A stretch of 64,000 nucleotides of DNA from Hypholoma sublateritium FD-334 SS-4 (lineage: Eukaryota; Basidiomycota; Agaricomycetes; Agaricales; Strophariaceae): NCBI GenBank assembly GCA_000827495.1, contig KN817612.1:97695-161694 (forward strand), written 5' to 3'. The notes under the pieces were generated by a model, which worked only from the letters and a program-made list of their open reading frames with translations, was not told where the DNA came from and ran no database searches. This document shows positions 12,592 to 24,600 of the stretch, piece by piece (the first letter of the stretch is position 1; the number at the start of each line of letters is the position of its first letter). A program made the position numbers and the translations under genes.

Positions 12592-13539
12592 ATGTCTTTC
12601 ACAACTCCTACCGGCCAAGTTCCTTATATTAATTCCATTGCCGGCTACTTCGATGACGACCTCATCAACGTCCCTCAAGCTCAGGACAGTATCGTGTACG
12701 CCGGCTACACCCTCCTTGACGAAGAACTTGGCCTAATCAATGCCTACGAGCCACCCGCTGTCGACATGATCGACCTCGAGAAGACGCACAACCCTGCCCT
12801 CGTTCAGACGCGCAAGCTCGCCTCGATCAAAATGGAGGCGCTCGACAATGGCTCCGGCCGCCTTCGCGGAAGCCCCGAATTCGTCCAGGCGACGCGCACG
12901 CGCCGCTACGACGATGCTGCCGCGCAAGAGGCGTCCCTCCAATCCGAGTTGCTCAGCCGCTTGCTGGGTCCCCGCAGCCCGCAGTGGCGCGCGACCCACG
13001 GACCGCGCACGTCATCCACGAAGGAGCGCTACATGTCCGCGTCGCCCAACGCGAGGGGCGTCCAACGTACGGTGCGCTCTCACTCGCCTGTTGCTGCGGC
13101 GGCAGCGCCTGCACCCCCATACGCGCCGAACTTCGACTCGCTGCTCCTCTATGCAAACTACGACGGCATGCATCCGACGGAGACACTCCTCCGCGCGCAT
13201 CCGGCGCCCGTGGCGTGCATCGACCCGGTCCTGCTCGACCCCTCTGCATGGCACACGGATTACCGCATGGAAGGACTACAGCAGATGATCGGCTCGAGTT
13301 TCGTGTTCCCGCTCTCGGATGTTCCCGTCCCGGGGCTGGAGGCGCCCAAGCCGCCCAAGGCACCGAAGAAGAGCACTACAGTGACGGTGAAGATCGCAAA
13401 GGCCGTGAAGGTTCTCAAGGATAAAAAGCCCGGCGTGCGCAAGGTGGGGCGGCCGGCGAAGGCTGCCAATACTATTGCTTCTGGGTCGGGTTTGGCGAGG
13501 AGAAACTCATTGGCGGCACGCAGCAATACGCTCTTCTGA
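12592..13539 (+). CDS. Intronless orphan protein with C-terminal AT-hook-like motif
   Basis: A single 948-nt exon encodes 315 residues starting MSFTTPTGQVPYINS. The frame is open a further 41 codons upstream but only with a TTG start, so I use the ATG at 12592 (context GCCATGTCT). The N-terminal third is acidic and predicted ordered (IAGYFDDDLINVPQAQDSIV); the middle is Ala/Pro/Arg-rich. The C-terminus is Lys-rich and carries KPGVRKVGRPAKAANT, whose GRP core flanked by basic residues resembles an AT-hook. That suggests a nuclear DNA-associated protein, but this is inference from one short motif. I do not recognise the family. High GC and strong codon bias support that it is expressed. Confidence 0.72.
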   Translation: MSFTTPTGQVPYINSIAGYFDDDLINVPQAQDSIVYAGYTLLDEELGLINAYEPPAVDMIDLEKTHNPALVQTRKLASIKMEALDNGSGRLRGSPEFVQATRTRRYDDAAAQEASLQSELLSRLLGPRSPQWRATHGPRTSSTKERYMSASPNARGVQRTVRSHSPVAAAAAPAPPYAPNFDSLLLYANYDGMHPTETLLRAHPAPVACIDPVLLDPSAWHTDYRMEGLQQMIGSSFVFPLSDVPVPGLEAPKPPKAPKKSTTVTVKIAKAVKVLKDKKPGVRKVGRPAKAANTIASGSGLARRNSLAARSNTLF

Positions 13540-13847
13540 GGCGCTTCCCAGTTGTGTTTGTCTTGCATTCTTTTATTTAAATAATTCTGCCATCCTATAG
13601 ATACTATCCATCACACCCTGTATACTACCACCATAGACCGCATTCTGTATCTAAGTACCCTGTTTCTGTAGTCCATTGACCCCAGAGGGTCGCACTAGCA
13701 TATGTCCTTCGTGCGTTGAGCGAGTAATATCATCAACTTATTCTGTCACCCATTGCGTGTAGTCAGTCTGACGTTGAAATGTTCTTGGAATAGGTTTGAC
13801 CCTTCTCTTGCTGAGTGATAACAATTTTGGAGAGACATGTGGTGGAT

Positions 13848-13873
13848 GAGAGCAGAGTGACAACATAGCTCCA

Positions 13874-13908
<35 letters not shown>

Positions 13909-13922
13909 AGCAGAGTGACAAC
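13848..13922. repeat. 17-bp direct repeat flanking a 10-nt + A31 insert (retroposition scar)
   Basis: The 17-mer GAGAGCAGAGTGACAAC occurs at 13848-13864 and again, without mismatch, at 13906-13922. Between the copies lie ATAGCTCCAC and 31 consecutive A residues (13875-13905). A perfect long direct repeat bounding a 3' poly(A) run is the signature of target-primed reverse transcription by a LINE-type machinery; the insert itself is almost completely 5'-truncated. Confidence 0.8.
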
Positions 13923-14472
13923 GCCGTGTGCCGGGGGAGCACCGGGTGGCGAACCAGCTAAGCCGGTTTGAGCCGGGCAATCAACGGGCAAGAGCAAATG
14001 TGCAACATTCAACGTCAACACTCACCTGCACCGAACACACACCTAGGGCCTCTGTCTCGCCCTCGTCGTTTTGACGCGCTCATATTTACCACCACCCACG
14101 AACCGACTTGAGACTAACCGGAGCTTGATAGAGCCTGCCAGTGGTACTAGTAGCGCCCATGGAAATGAAAGAGTCAAGACCACATGGCCGCGATCCGCAC
14201 ATACTCCACTTTTAGAGATAAACCACATGCCAACCGTCAACTACGTACCGGCGCGTACACACCCCAAGGATTTCCATCTGACAAATGCTTCAAGAATGCA
14301 TTCAAATGGCGATGCAAAATGAGTCCGTCTACATATCAATAATTACAGATTCGCAGATTATCGCCTTCGATACCCCCTAAACGTAAAATGACGCGGTCGA
14401 TGTTGCATCTTCGGTTTCCCCCACTTTCCCTCTCTTACATTTCTCATCTCCTCGCGAACTCCCCGGTTAGCA
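13923..14472. other. Intergenic, upstream of DUF6534 gene 1
   Basis: No convincing gene was found. The frames at 14043-14322 occur on both strands with no recognisable composition. A pyrimidine-rich stretch (14400-14465) precedes the ATG at 14473. Confidence 0.5.
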
Positions 14473-16342
14473 ATGGGCGCGTTCGACAGCACGCTGGGCG
14501 CTGCCTTCATCGGCTTCTTCTTTTCATGCGTCGTGTTCGGCATGTTGACGATGCAGGTTTTCGTGTATTTTCAACGGTTTCCGAAGGATAGGATACCCTA
14601 CAAAGCTTTGGTGAGAAATCCATATAATTTTCTACCTACACGCCCATTTATCTAGTACATGCAGGTCGCAACATTGTGGTAGGAGGAATGGCTTGTTTGC
14701 GAAGAGATCCAGTCGTTCATGTGGCATCCCGGATAGGTTGCTGGAACTGACCGATCAAATATTCATTGGCTATTCAATATACTTTTACACTGTCATGTAT
14801 GGCGCTTTCCCCAAGAACCCATTTGGTTTGGAGTTGACAGTTCTTATCAACAGAAACTATCTGGACCCAACCGTGTTTCCAAGCGGGAAAATCATCTTGT
14901 AAGTTCCCTTCCACTAGAGCACAGTCCCTACTTAGTTTACCTGATTTTATCAATAGCACTCTTGTCGTATGTCGATATTTTTCAATACAAAATACTCACT
15001 GGGACTGAGGCTTCAACTATTCAGTTGCAAATAGTGATGGGGGTGAGATTTCCGCCTTCCAGCCGCACTAAAATGCTCATTCAATGCAGAACTTAGTCGG
15101 AACAATTGTAAAATGGTATGTAACTTCGTTCGTGATTGACTTACGAACAGAAAGCTAATTGCGTTAACCTTTAGTTGCTTCACGATGCGAGTGTGGCGCT
15201 GTATGTTGGCCGCCTATCTTCCGACTTGACGCTAAATTTATCAAATAGTTAGCAAGAAGAACAAAACAATTACAGGAACAATTGCTATGCTCATCCTCGG
15301 GGAATTCGGTACGTCCCAATCCAATCATCGTCTTCATTCGTCTCACGGGCCTTGAATACGTGAAGGTCTTGCCGTCGCATACGCTGTCAAAGCGTGAGTC
15401 TTATACTCATACTCTGTGGGTACATCTGAAATTCTGAGATTTCTCGCAATAGTTTCCAGCTTTCTGTCTTCGATGGGCGTAGACTTCGCGTAAGTAACCT
15501 CTTCAACATCTTCTAACATACCGAAATATCCTCTTTCCGTAGGTGATTGCGTCCTTGGCACTAGGTGGAGGGCTATTGACAGACTTGGCTATCGCACTTG
15601 CTTTGTGCGTCTTCTTGCGGAAAATGCGTACTGGGTACCGAAAGTATGTCCAAACATCGTCCTATCCTTCGAAATGAAATTAACGATCTCAAAGGGCTGA
15701 TACGCTAGTCAACACGCTGTCTATCTATGCTATAAACACTGGCGCTCTGACAGGCGCTGTCAGCCTTCTTACACTCCTTTTGGTGAGCAAAAATGTTGGC
15801 GTATTCCTAGCCTCCTCACTAACAATTCAATTGTCAGTATAATTGCCTGCCCGATACATTCGCATCCATGGCTTCATATTTTATCCTTGGGAAATGTGCG
15901 TATATATAGGTGTATGTCTAAATTTTCTGCCTTCGTTTTTCTGATCTCCGGGGTTAGTGTACGCCATTTCGTTCCTAGCCACGTTGAACACACGGAAGGT
16001 CCTGCGGGGTAAAGGAACAGACACTCAAGGAAACAGCGACGGCACAAATGGTACCAACAATCCCCGTAATACCTTCTTCACAGTGACAAACACTGGTCGA
16101 CCTGCTCGAGGCCAGGATTACAGTCGCTCGAAGGTGAGTTGCCCCATGTTCTGATCAAATGATCTTGCTGAAAAACAGCTGCGGTGGATTAGAGTCTAGA
16201 AATAGATATTCGTATGGAGGTATCAGTTATTGGCGACGTTAAAAGCGCGGCTCCGGATGTGACCATGGTGAGCCTCAATCATCCTGCTTCGCTCTCGACT
16301 CTCAAAGACTCTGAAGGGATCCACAAATCATCTAATCCCTGA
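14473..16342 (+). CDS. DUF6534-type seven-helix membrane protein, copy 1
   Basis: The start MGAFDSTLGAAFIGFFFSCV is typical of the basidiomycete DUF6534 family (D-TLGA-FIG followed by a first membrane helix ending near QVFVYF). Many tiny exons follow. VATLWLLELTDQIFIGYS forms by joining TG|G across an intron that removes an in-frame TAG. Later exons encode ALGGGLLTDLAIALALCVFL, a basic loop RKMRTGYR, LSIYAINTGALTGAVSLLTL, FASMASYFILGK and VYAISFLATLNTRKVLRG, the canonical C-terminal helices. A hydrophilic tail ends at 16342. Seven helices are expected; the function of the family is unknown, and receptor-like roles are speculation. It is adjacent to and co-oriented with copy 2, so a tandem duplicate. 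Confidence 0.82.
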
Positions 16343-17106
16343 CCACTACCGAAAAATGTGATGGGGCCGGGGTATTTGCATTTTTTTGTGTTGTCTGTGT
16401 CGATATCATGTACAACAGCACGGGCGGTCCTATTCAGCAGCTCCGGCGCCCACCAACTCCACCAGAGGCCGACGATAAAATTTCTTGTATACATATCTAC
16501 CTACACATACGGCATGCCGTACCTATCGACATCATCTACATATATTATTTGCTATGTACTAGTAATTTTAGACTTCTTTGACCGTTGCCTTCCATTGCCT
16601 CAGTTGCGCGCCGGCGCGCCGCCCGCCTTTTGTACTTTGTGTTGACTTTGTGCGGCGCGCTGATCATAGCTCAGGTGAGTTCCCGCTGGTGCCGTTGTAC
16701 TGTTGCGCTTTGAGGAGGAGCGAGTTCGACTGGGCTCTTGTCCCCTGTTCATCTCTCTTGACGCGGCGTTTCCTCAGTTAATGAGTTGTCAAATGAGCCA
16801 AGTGCTGAGTATCATGGTGATGCAGATCATAGCTGGAAATGTTCACACGGTTGTCAACCAGACAAGGATCCAGTCGCTGAATCGCACATGGCTGCATACC
16901 AAGATCATCACACAGATGGCGACCTCGCCGCGTGAGTTCCTCCATCGACAGTCCCCAGAAAGTCCTTGGTTTCTTTTGGAAGTAGATGAAACACTCGGCT
17001 ACGCGATAAAAGCGCCGAGTGCTTGCTACGCAGATTAGCCAGGAACCGGTTTATTACCGCGACTACTTGGACCGTCGAGTTCTGCTGCCCACCGTCCTGC
17101 CTGACC
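16343..17106. other. Intergenic between tandem DUF6534 genes
   Basis: The first 300 nt is AT-rich 3' flank. 16600-17100 contains short frames (for example 16703-17038) without family resemblance. I see nothing else. Confidence 0.45.
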
Positions 17107-19112
17107 ATGGTCGCGATCATCGACAACACCCTCGGCGCCGTATTCATAGGGTTCGCGATAGCATGCACGGTCTTTGGCATGCTCATCTCTCAGGCAATCT
17201 CTTACTTTCGGAATTATCCTGGCGATAAATCAATCTTTAAAATTCTGGTACGGAGCAGCCTGTTAGCGCGTCATGGTCACTATTCTTACCCTTATGTCGT
17301 GTTTCAGGTTGTTGTAATTTTGTAAGACGCTCGATCTGCCATCCAAACACGCGTCAATCTAAACGCCCTGCGCATGGTCAGAATTTTGGAGACGGTGGAC
17401 CAGTGCTTCATCGGCCACCTCGTATATTTCTATGGGATTAGCAACTACTTGAACCCCATCGTGTTCGAACAGGCGAAAACGACATGGTGCGTCGGCCAAT
17501 GACTATTTTTTGAACGCAACTTAGCGTGTTTGTGCTGCGTTTTAAGGTCTTTAATTGTGAGTTTGCTGCATGCTCGTAGCGTCGGCAGAGTTCTCATCAA
17601 AGTCATCGATCAAGTTGCAATTAACTGTCGGGGTAAGTCGACTGGGGTACTTTGTATATTCCCCCCTTTCAGCGTCTTACCTCGAAATCTCTCGCAGGCT
17701 GTTGTAGGAGCCATCGTCAAAGTGTACGTGTTCTACATCGGTTCCGTTGTTTTCGCGTCGCAAATATCTGACCCCGCACAGTTATTTCGGATTCAGAGTC
17801 TGGCGCTGTAAGCTATCCACGCCTCTCTCACGATGACTTCATTTAATCGCAATCATGCGCAGTCAGCGATAGAAACATCTGGGTCACAGGGCTCATTGTG
17901 AGTAGTGTGATTTTTCTTCGTCGGTTGCAATCATTTAACAGAACCCCTACTTGTCAGATGATCCTGGCCTTGGGTCAACTAGGTGCGTCTGTGTTGCGAC
18001 AAGGCAATTCCGATCCGCGTTTCTGACTTCATCGCGTGCACAGGTCTTGCATTCGGTAGGTACCCATAGGGCAGCGAGTACTGAAGACTAGTCCACTTCA
18101 CTGACTATCATATTTACCGATTTAGCATTCACTGTCGAAGCGTAAGTGATTCTTTCGAACGGTATAGATAGTTGTGTTATTCATGTGGGTGAATTCAGAT
18201 TCAGACTCCCTTCAATATTCGCGGTCCATCAGATTCAGGTATGTTTCCTCTGAAATTGGTGGCGTTATCTCCTCTCATGACTATGCGGCATAGGCGCTGG
18301 GGACCGTTTCATTGGGTGTAGGAGTGATCACGGATATCATAACGGCTGGCGCGCTATGTTTCTTCCTTAACCGCCTGAGAACAGGGCTACAATCGTAAGT
18401 GATCTTCACCGCTACACCACAATCGCGGGATCTAATCTATCTTGCATAGATCGGATAACCTAGTTAACGCTTTGTGCAACTATGCTATCAATACAGGTGT
18501 TTTGACCAGGTAAATATTTCTTCTTGTGAGACTCGCACTTCCTATAACGCATCGGTTTTCAGCACAGTTAGTGTGGCTGTTCTCGTTCTGGTAAGCGAAT
18601 CGCATGTTCATTTGGATACATGTTTACCGTGATGCCCGAAGTACAACGCTGGGCCAGCGAACAACTTGTACTTCATTGCCACCTATTTCACCCTCAGCAA
18701 ATGTGAGTAGATCAGGCTTCGAATCAGATATCTAACCCAGCTGACTTTTCTCCCTCATTCAGTATACGCTATCTCGTTCATGGCAACGTAAGATCATCTC
18801 TACTCGGGTCACTTGAGATAGCATAATCTGATGTCGAATCCACCGGCAGACTCAATTCTAGGAGAAACATCAGTGGTCGGGGAACAGACCGTCAAGGAAA
18901 TACGACGAACCACACTAATCTTTTCCACTTGGGCACACGGATGCCGAGCATGGGGCCAAGTGACCTTGAGCGCTGGGACAAGGTGGGCGTTCAAAATTTT
19001 GGCATACGTAAATTATATCTCACGTTGCCCATCGTGCCAGGTCGATCCACCTATGTTCCCCTCCGTGCAGCCACCCTCGGCCTTCCATGGCTATAGCTAC
19101 GAGGATAAATAG
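17107..19112 (+). CDS. DUF6534-type seven-helix membrane protein, copy 2
   Basis: The start MVAIIDNTLGAVFIGFAIAC parallels copy 1. Exon joins give VVVILRILETVDQCFIGHL and then VYFYGISNYLNPIVFEQAK. The conserved later helices are encoded in short exons around 18290-18800 (LGTVSLGVGVITDIITAGA-like, SDNLVNALCNYAINTGVLT, YFIATYFTLSK, YAISFMATLNSRRNISG). A final intron 18982-19039 with a CTCAC branch joins to VDPPMFPSVQPP and the stop at 19110-19112. Exon/intron pattern and motifs match copy 1, so the two arose by tandem duplication. Intron density is extreme: about a dozen introns in 2 kb. Confidence 0.78.
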
Positions 19113-19735
19113 GAACCCAGACTCGGCGATGCTCCGGATGGCCGTCAAGTCGTAGAGATTGGACTCTTTCCCAACCAAAATGTGACACCTTCGAATATTC
19201 ATTCGCTCTTTGTAGCCCTTCACACTTGTATGTATGTATATTATTTGGGACCCTGTCGTTACCGCGCGAGCGCGCTTATGTTTCAATATAAAGATAGTAT
19301 TCCGTCAGCTCTTTGTGAATGCCAATGCAGGCTCCGAGAACACAAACTTTTAGGAACAAAAATTGTATAGGCTTTTTAATCAAGACTATACTGGTCCCTA
19401 CTTAGATAAATGCACATAAATGATTCTTTATATAAATAAAATACACTAAGACAGTCGCACACCCGCACACCACATGGCGCTGTGTCTTCTTCCTCCTTAT
19501 CAATCGATCGGTGGCCGTCGGTGGCATGGCTACGGATACCCAGCCAGCTAAGTAGGTCCAGCTGCGCGCATAATACATATAACATCCGCCGGAAGAGGCT
19601 CTTGAACACCGTATGTATAGGCATTGTACATACCGCAACTGGAAAATAAGATTCGCGACCGCACTGGACGAACGGTACTCCGACAGTTGGTGTCGTTCTT
19701 TTTTTTTTTACTGCCAAAGCTGCTTCGGTACGCTG

Positions 19736-20310
19736 CTCCCAACTTTGATCCCAGTATCCCACACAGAAAGCACACCAGACCGTACCTTCGAAGTTCGACG
19801 ACCCTTGTGGCGCCAACCGCACACCTGGGAGGCGGAGCGATCGGTGTATTCATTTCGAGGTCTTTGCATGTCGACAAATATTCCGCACCAGTGCATATTC
19901 GTCGTCGCGAGACGAGTGCACTTGAGCACCAGACTCTGTGCGCCGAGAAGACTTATCATGCTTGGCTGCTGTGCCTCATTATATGAGAGCGGCGCTCTCG
20001 ATCGAATACTTATATTTGTCGGATCCTAGAGGCAAGTACGATTGTTTTTGCAATCTATGCGATCCTCAGGCCTCAGTGATCACATAAGTATGTTACCGAC
20101 GCGGAATCTCAAGACTACGCAAGATCTAACGGGTGCTCCGCCTGCGCTATAAAGACGGTATTCCATTTCTCAAAATCTCGGAGAATCGGATTGCAGCGTC
20201 CATTTTCTTTAAATAAATCCACGAAAAACAACATTTATCCGACATCAATGCATCAAGTTACGTGAATGCCGTACAGATGCCGACATGTCAATGGCAAGCT
20301 GGATTTGCCA
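19736..20310. repeat. Diverged direct duplication, copy A
   Basis: This shares ordered blocks with 20870-21370: CCCAACTTTG near 19738, AGTATCCCACACAG at 19753, ACCTTCGAA-TTCGACGACCC, a TTCCATTTCTCAA block near 20162, AACAACATTTAT, and GATGCCGACATG ending near 20287. Order and spacing are kept with small indels (offset 1146 nt at one end, 1060 at the other). Confidence 0.7.
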
Positions 20311-20869
20311 GTAACTTCGTCAACGCCAGGTCAATCTGCAACCGCCAGCATACTCTAGAGGACCGGCCACTCTTCCATGTACCCGTCTTAGCGACCCACT
20401 ACAGACATCGGGCACCCTTCAATTCATGTTCTTCAAGTTCATTGTGCTCATCTTGAAGTTTTCCTGCCAATTCCCTACAATTTCCTGCAATTTCCTGTGC
20501 ATCCTCGACGACGTTCGGCACTGAGCCTTTGATACGCGTTCTACAATACTACTACTTCTGGGCTCGGGTGCTTCACGCGCTTTAAATGGCCTGAGTCGAT
20601 GGCGGGTTTGCATGCTCTGCGCGACGGCTATTACAGCGGTGTGTGCTTTGTCCACCGCCTCCCGTACACCAGTCACCTCTGCCCGTCATTCACCGGCGTC
20701 TGCGGCTACACTACGACTGCAGCATTCGCTGACATTGGCTTCTGCAATGGCTTGGTCCGCTCACTTTCCATTGTACAAACGCTATGCCACACGTGCATTT
20801 GAGAAGACAAGGTATAGGCTCGGAAATGTTTTCCACCTCAGGTCCGGCAGTCGGCGCTGGCTCATTGCC

Positions 20870-21370
20870 ACTGTTCCCAACTTTGGTCCGGTCGTCCCAG
20901 TATCCCACACAGCGCACCAGACCACACCTTCGAAATTCGACGACCCACGTTGCGCCAACCGTACGCCCGGGAGGCGGGGCGGGAGGTGCATCTATTTCAG
21001 AGGTCGTTGATTCTGCCAATGATGCACTGCCAATAGAGACCGACGCTTATTCCGCACTTTGCGCTATGACGATCATCTTTATGTCAGGAAATATGATTGA
21101 CACTCTCCAGCACTCTCCTTGCACTGTTCTGAGCGTCTACGTCAGTACATGCGGCCCGGACTCACCGAAAACTATGATGCCACCTATCTGCAGACCACTG
21201 GTACGCATGATCAATGGGTGCTCTATCTGTGCTACAGTTACGATGTTCCATTTCTCAAGACAACTGTAGCGTTCTTATTCCTCTCAATCCAAGGAAAACA
21301 ACATTTATTGTGTAAAGTCATGTAGATGCCGTACTGATGCCGACATGGCAAGCTCGATATGGTAAGTGAA
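20870..21370. repeat. Diverged direct duplication, copy B
   Basis: This is the partner of copy A. The plus frame across 20920-20990 reads TRPHLRNSTTHVAPTVRPGG here and TRPYLRSSTTLVAPTAHLGG in copy A, a conserved frame hinting at a former coding exon. I do not recognise the protein, and flanking frames are broken. Confidence 0.68.
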
Positions 21371-21606
21371 TTCAGCCCCCGCCATCGTTGCGGGAGGTCA
21401 CGCGCTAAAACATCCCAGGGTTGACGTCTTCGTTGACGATGGACGAACACGAACGGTCCGGTGTTTCTGCTCTTCTGATTACTCCATGACTTGATTCGTG
21501 GCCTTCCTTGCATATTATTCTCTCTTCTTTTCGAATACTTCGCCATAAAGACACGTCATAAGACCGTTAACAAGGCTGAACATCGGTTTCGGAGCTGGAA
21601 CCGACA

Positions 21607-24600
21607 ATGGCTTCCAGTAACACGAAGCTGGATCCATTTGTCAAAGAACACACAATGGAAGTGTCTTTTAAGAAGGAGGATTTCATGTCTGGAAAAAGAT
21701 ATTCCACCCCAAACACCTGGAAGTCTCTGATGACAGGTTTCGACACCCCAGTTATGCAGGACCGTCCTGCAAACAAGGGGAAGTCAGGATGGTTTGTGGG
21801 GTTGACCTGCTTGGCCTCGATTGCTCTGGTCTTAGCGACTACTCGAGTTGCTATGACTCACCCATTAAGTCTGATGCAGCTTCAAAATTTCGTCATGCGG
21901 TCCTCCGACAGCGCCATGGAGGTTCCGACCTCGGAACTAACGTCCAGCCAGTTGAATGCTCTTTCCCGAACCCCAGATGTCCAATTCGACAATTACAGCC
22001 TGATTCTGAAAGGGCAGCGGATATTTATTCAGTATGTCATAATAATTACCAGTCATTGTGTTGACCGGATTTCCTAAACCTATCAACGCATCCAGCTCGG
22101 GAGAATTTCATACGTTTAGGCTGCCAGTCCCTTCGCTCTGGCCCGACATTCTCGAGAAAGTCAAGGCTGCTGGAATGAATGCCGTCAGTGTATACACACA
22201 TATGGGTCTGATAAATCCATCTCCGGGTGTAATCGACTTCGGTGGATTCCGGGCGCTGCAGCCTCTTTATGACGCAGCGAAAGACGCCGGGATTTGGATC
22301 GTCCTTCGTCCTGGTAATTAGTGCTGATCAGTTGTTTAATCAAACCTAACTCCTCTTCTCAGGTCCCGTTCGTGTTTCATTATATTCGCACAAAAGCTTG
22401 TGGCCTGACCCGATATTAGTACATCAACGCCGAAACAACTGCAGGAGGTATTGCTCATTGGGCGACCTCTGAAGTAGCTGGGCAACTGCGGACCAATGCT
22501 ACTGATTGGCAGGCTGCATGGCAAGATTATATCCAAGGTATTATCAAGGTCACCGCTCCCAATCAGATTAGCTCAGGGGGACCAGTCATCGGTACGTTTA
22601 TCTATCCAAGTCGCACGAGCTTCACCATTGACGACGGAGAATCCAGCAATACAAGTCGGTAAGTGGAACCAAGTGTCTAATTTCAACAGGGACCTTGAGA
22701 CGGACTCGCTGCTACAGATAACGAATATTCTCAGAGCCCCGTTAGCCACGCGGAGTATTTTGCGGAACTCGAAGCAGTGTATCACGCCTCGGACATCGTC
22801 GTACCTCTCACGTATAATGACCCCGGGGAGGGAAGTAACTTCATTAACGGAACCGTAAGTTGTTTATATTATGGATCCTCTCTGATAAGTTTATAACGTG
22901 TTCCAGGGTGCCGTGGATCTCTATGGGTAAAAATATGATTTACCGTCGACAGCCAATATTTTAACCCTTAACTACCAGACTGGATTCTTATCCACAAGGC
23001 TTCGACTGCTCCAATCCCACTGTTTGGAACCCAGTGACGACCAACTACCACTCATATCACGCAAAAGTGAATCCATCACAAGCCTGGTACTTTCCAGGTA
23101 TGTACACGCGTTTTTGCATCAGTTTCTTGCTAAAGTGGGTCACCTTGACAGAATTTCAGGGAGGTTCATTCGATGCATGGGGACCTACGGCACCAGGTAC
23201 GCCCATGTTATACTCCGGCCTAATAAACCAATCCTCAGGCCGAATGCTTCTAGGATATGCCCCATGTCGTACGCTGACAGGGCCAGACTTCCAGTCTGTC
23301 TTCAACCTTGAACTGTGGGCAAGCAACGCAAAGTTGATCAGCTATTACATGATCTTTGGGTAATCACAGGACTCATCGATACCCGTATACCAACTTACCA
23401 ACTTTTGTTGATCAGCGGTACTTCATGGGGTGCACTTCCTTTCCATGGTGTCTACACTTCGTACGACTATGGCGCAACGGTGATACCATTCATGATTACT
23501 GCAGCTGGATACAATTATTCATACCAGTTCTAGATTGCTGAATCGAGGGAACTGACAACTAAATTTGATGAGATCAAGCGTCAAGCGCTGTTTTTACGAA
23601 GCTCACCAGATTTCTACAAAACAGATTGGATAGCAGACGCGTCGACGGGATTATCGGTGTCCACTAATAGTGCTGCCTTTGTCACATTGCTGAAAAATCC
23701 AGATACAAACGCCGCTTTTTACATTGTCCGACAGACAAGTTCAACGTCCACGTTTGTGCCAATTTTCTTCGCATCGTAGCAATGCCACAGCTAAAATACC
23801 CATTACTAGTGCCATCACGACATTCAAATTAAATGTAACAGTTGCCGGAGCTCCTCTGCAAATCCCGGTCGTTGCGCCGGATATCACGCTGGGAGGAAGG
23901 GAGTCTAAAGTTATTGTTACCGACTACACATTTGGCGCTGCCTCCAAACTTGCCTTCTCGACTGCCCAAATCTTCTATGCCTCCACTATTGGCAACCGGG
24001 ACATTCTATTCCTGCACGGAAATTCTTCCCAGGCGCATGAGGCCGCTTTGCACCTCACAGGCACACCCAACCCGCTGCATAGTGGCCCGTCACCGGCTGT
24101 GCTCTTCACCAACTCCAGTAGCCCCAGTCTAGCCCAAGGGACGACTCTCGTCAGCTTCCTTGCCGGAATTGACGGCCTCGTAACGGTATGGGACTCTGAC
24201 ACCCAGCTCGTGCTTTTTGCCGACTCTGTTACTGCCGCGACGTTCTGGGCTCCGGTCCTCGCCGGTGCAGCCAGCGACCCGCTGAGAAACTTCTGGGGCG
24301 TCGGTACCAACACGTCGATCCTCGTCGGGGGCCCTTATCTCGTGCGCGAGGCAACCCTATCCGGTGGCAAGCTTGCACTTCGCGGCGACCTCAAGGAAGG
24401 CGTCAGACTCACTGTCATCGGTCCAAAGGGCATCAGCTCCGTTACCTGGAACGACGAGCGCGTATCGCCCGATGCTACCGCGTCTGCGTCGCTGACTCAG
24501 TCTGGCGGCTTCGTGGGGCAGTTGAGTTTACGCTCCGCGGTGACGGGGTTGATGGTGCCGAAGTTGACAGGGTGGAAGTTCAAGGACAGCCTCCCGGAAA

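Larger units (their letters stand above)
19113..21606. other. Gene-poor interval with an internal duplication
   Basis: No intact gene is evident. Two diverged copies of a roughly 0.5-kb sequence occupy much of it (separate repeat entries). Short frames occur on both strands; the plus frame of one segment is conserved between copies, suggesting a decayed coding origin. A pyrimidine-rich leader (about 21480-21600) belongs to the GH35 gene. Confidence 0.55.
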
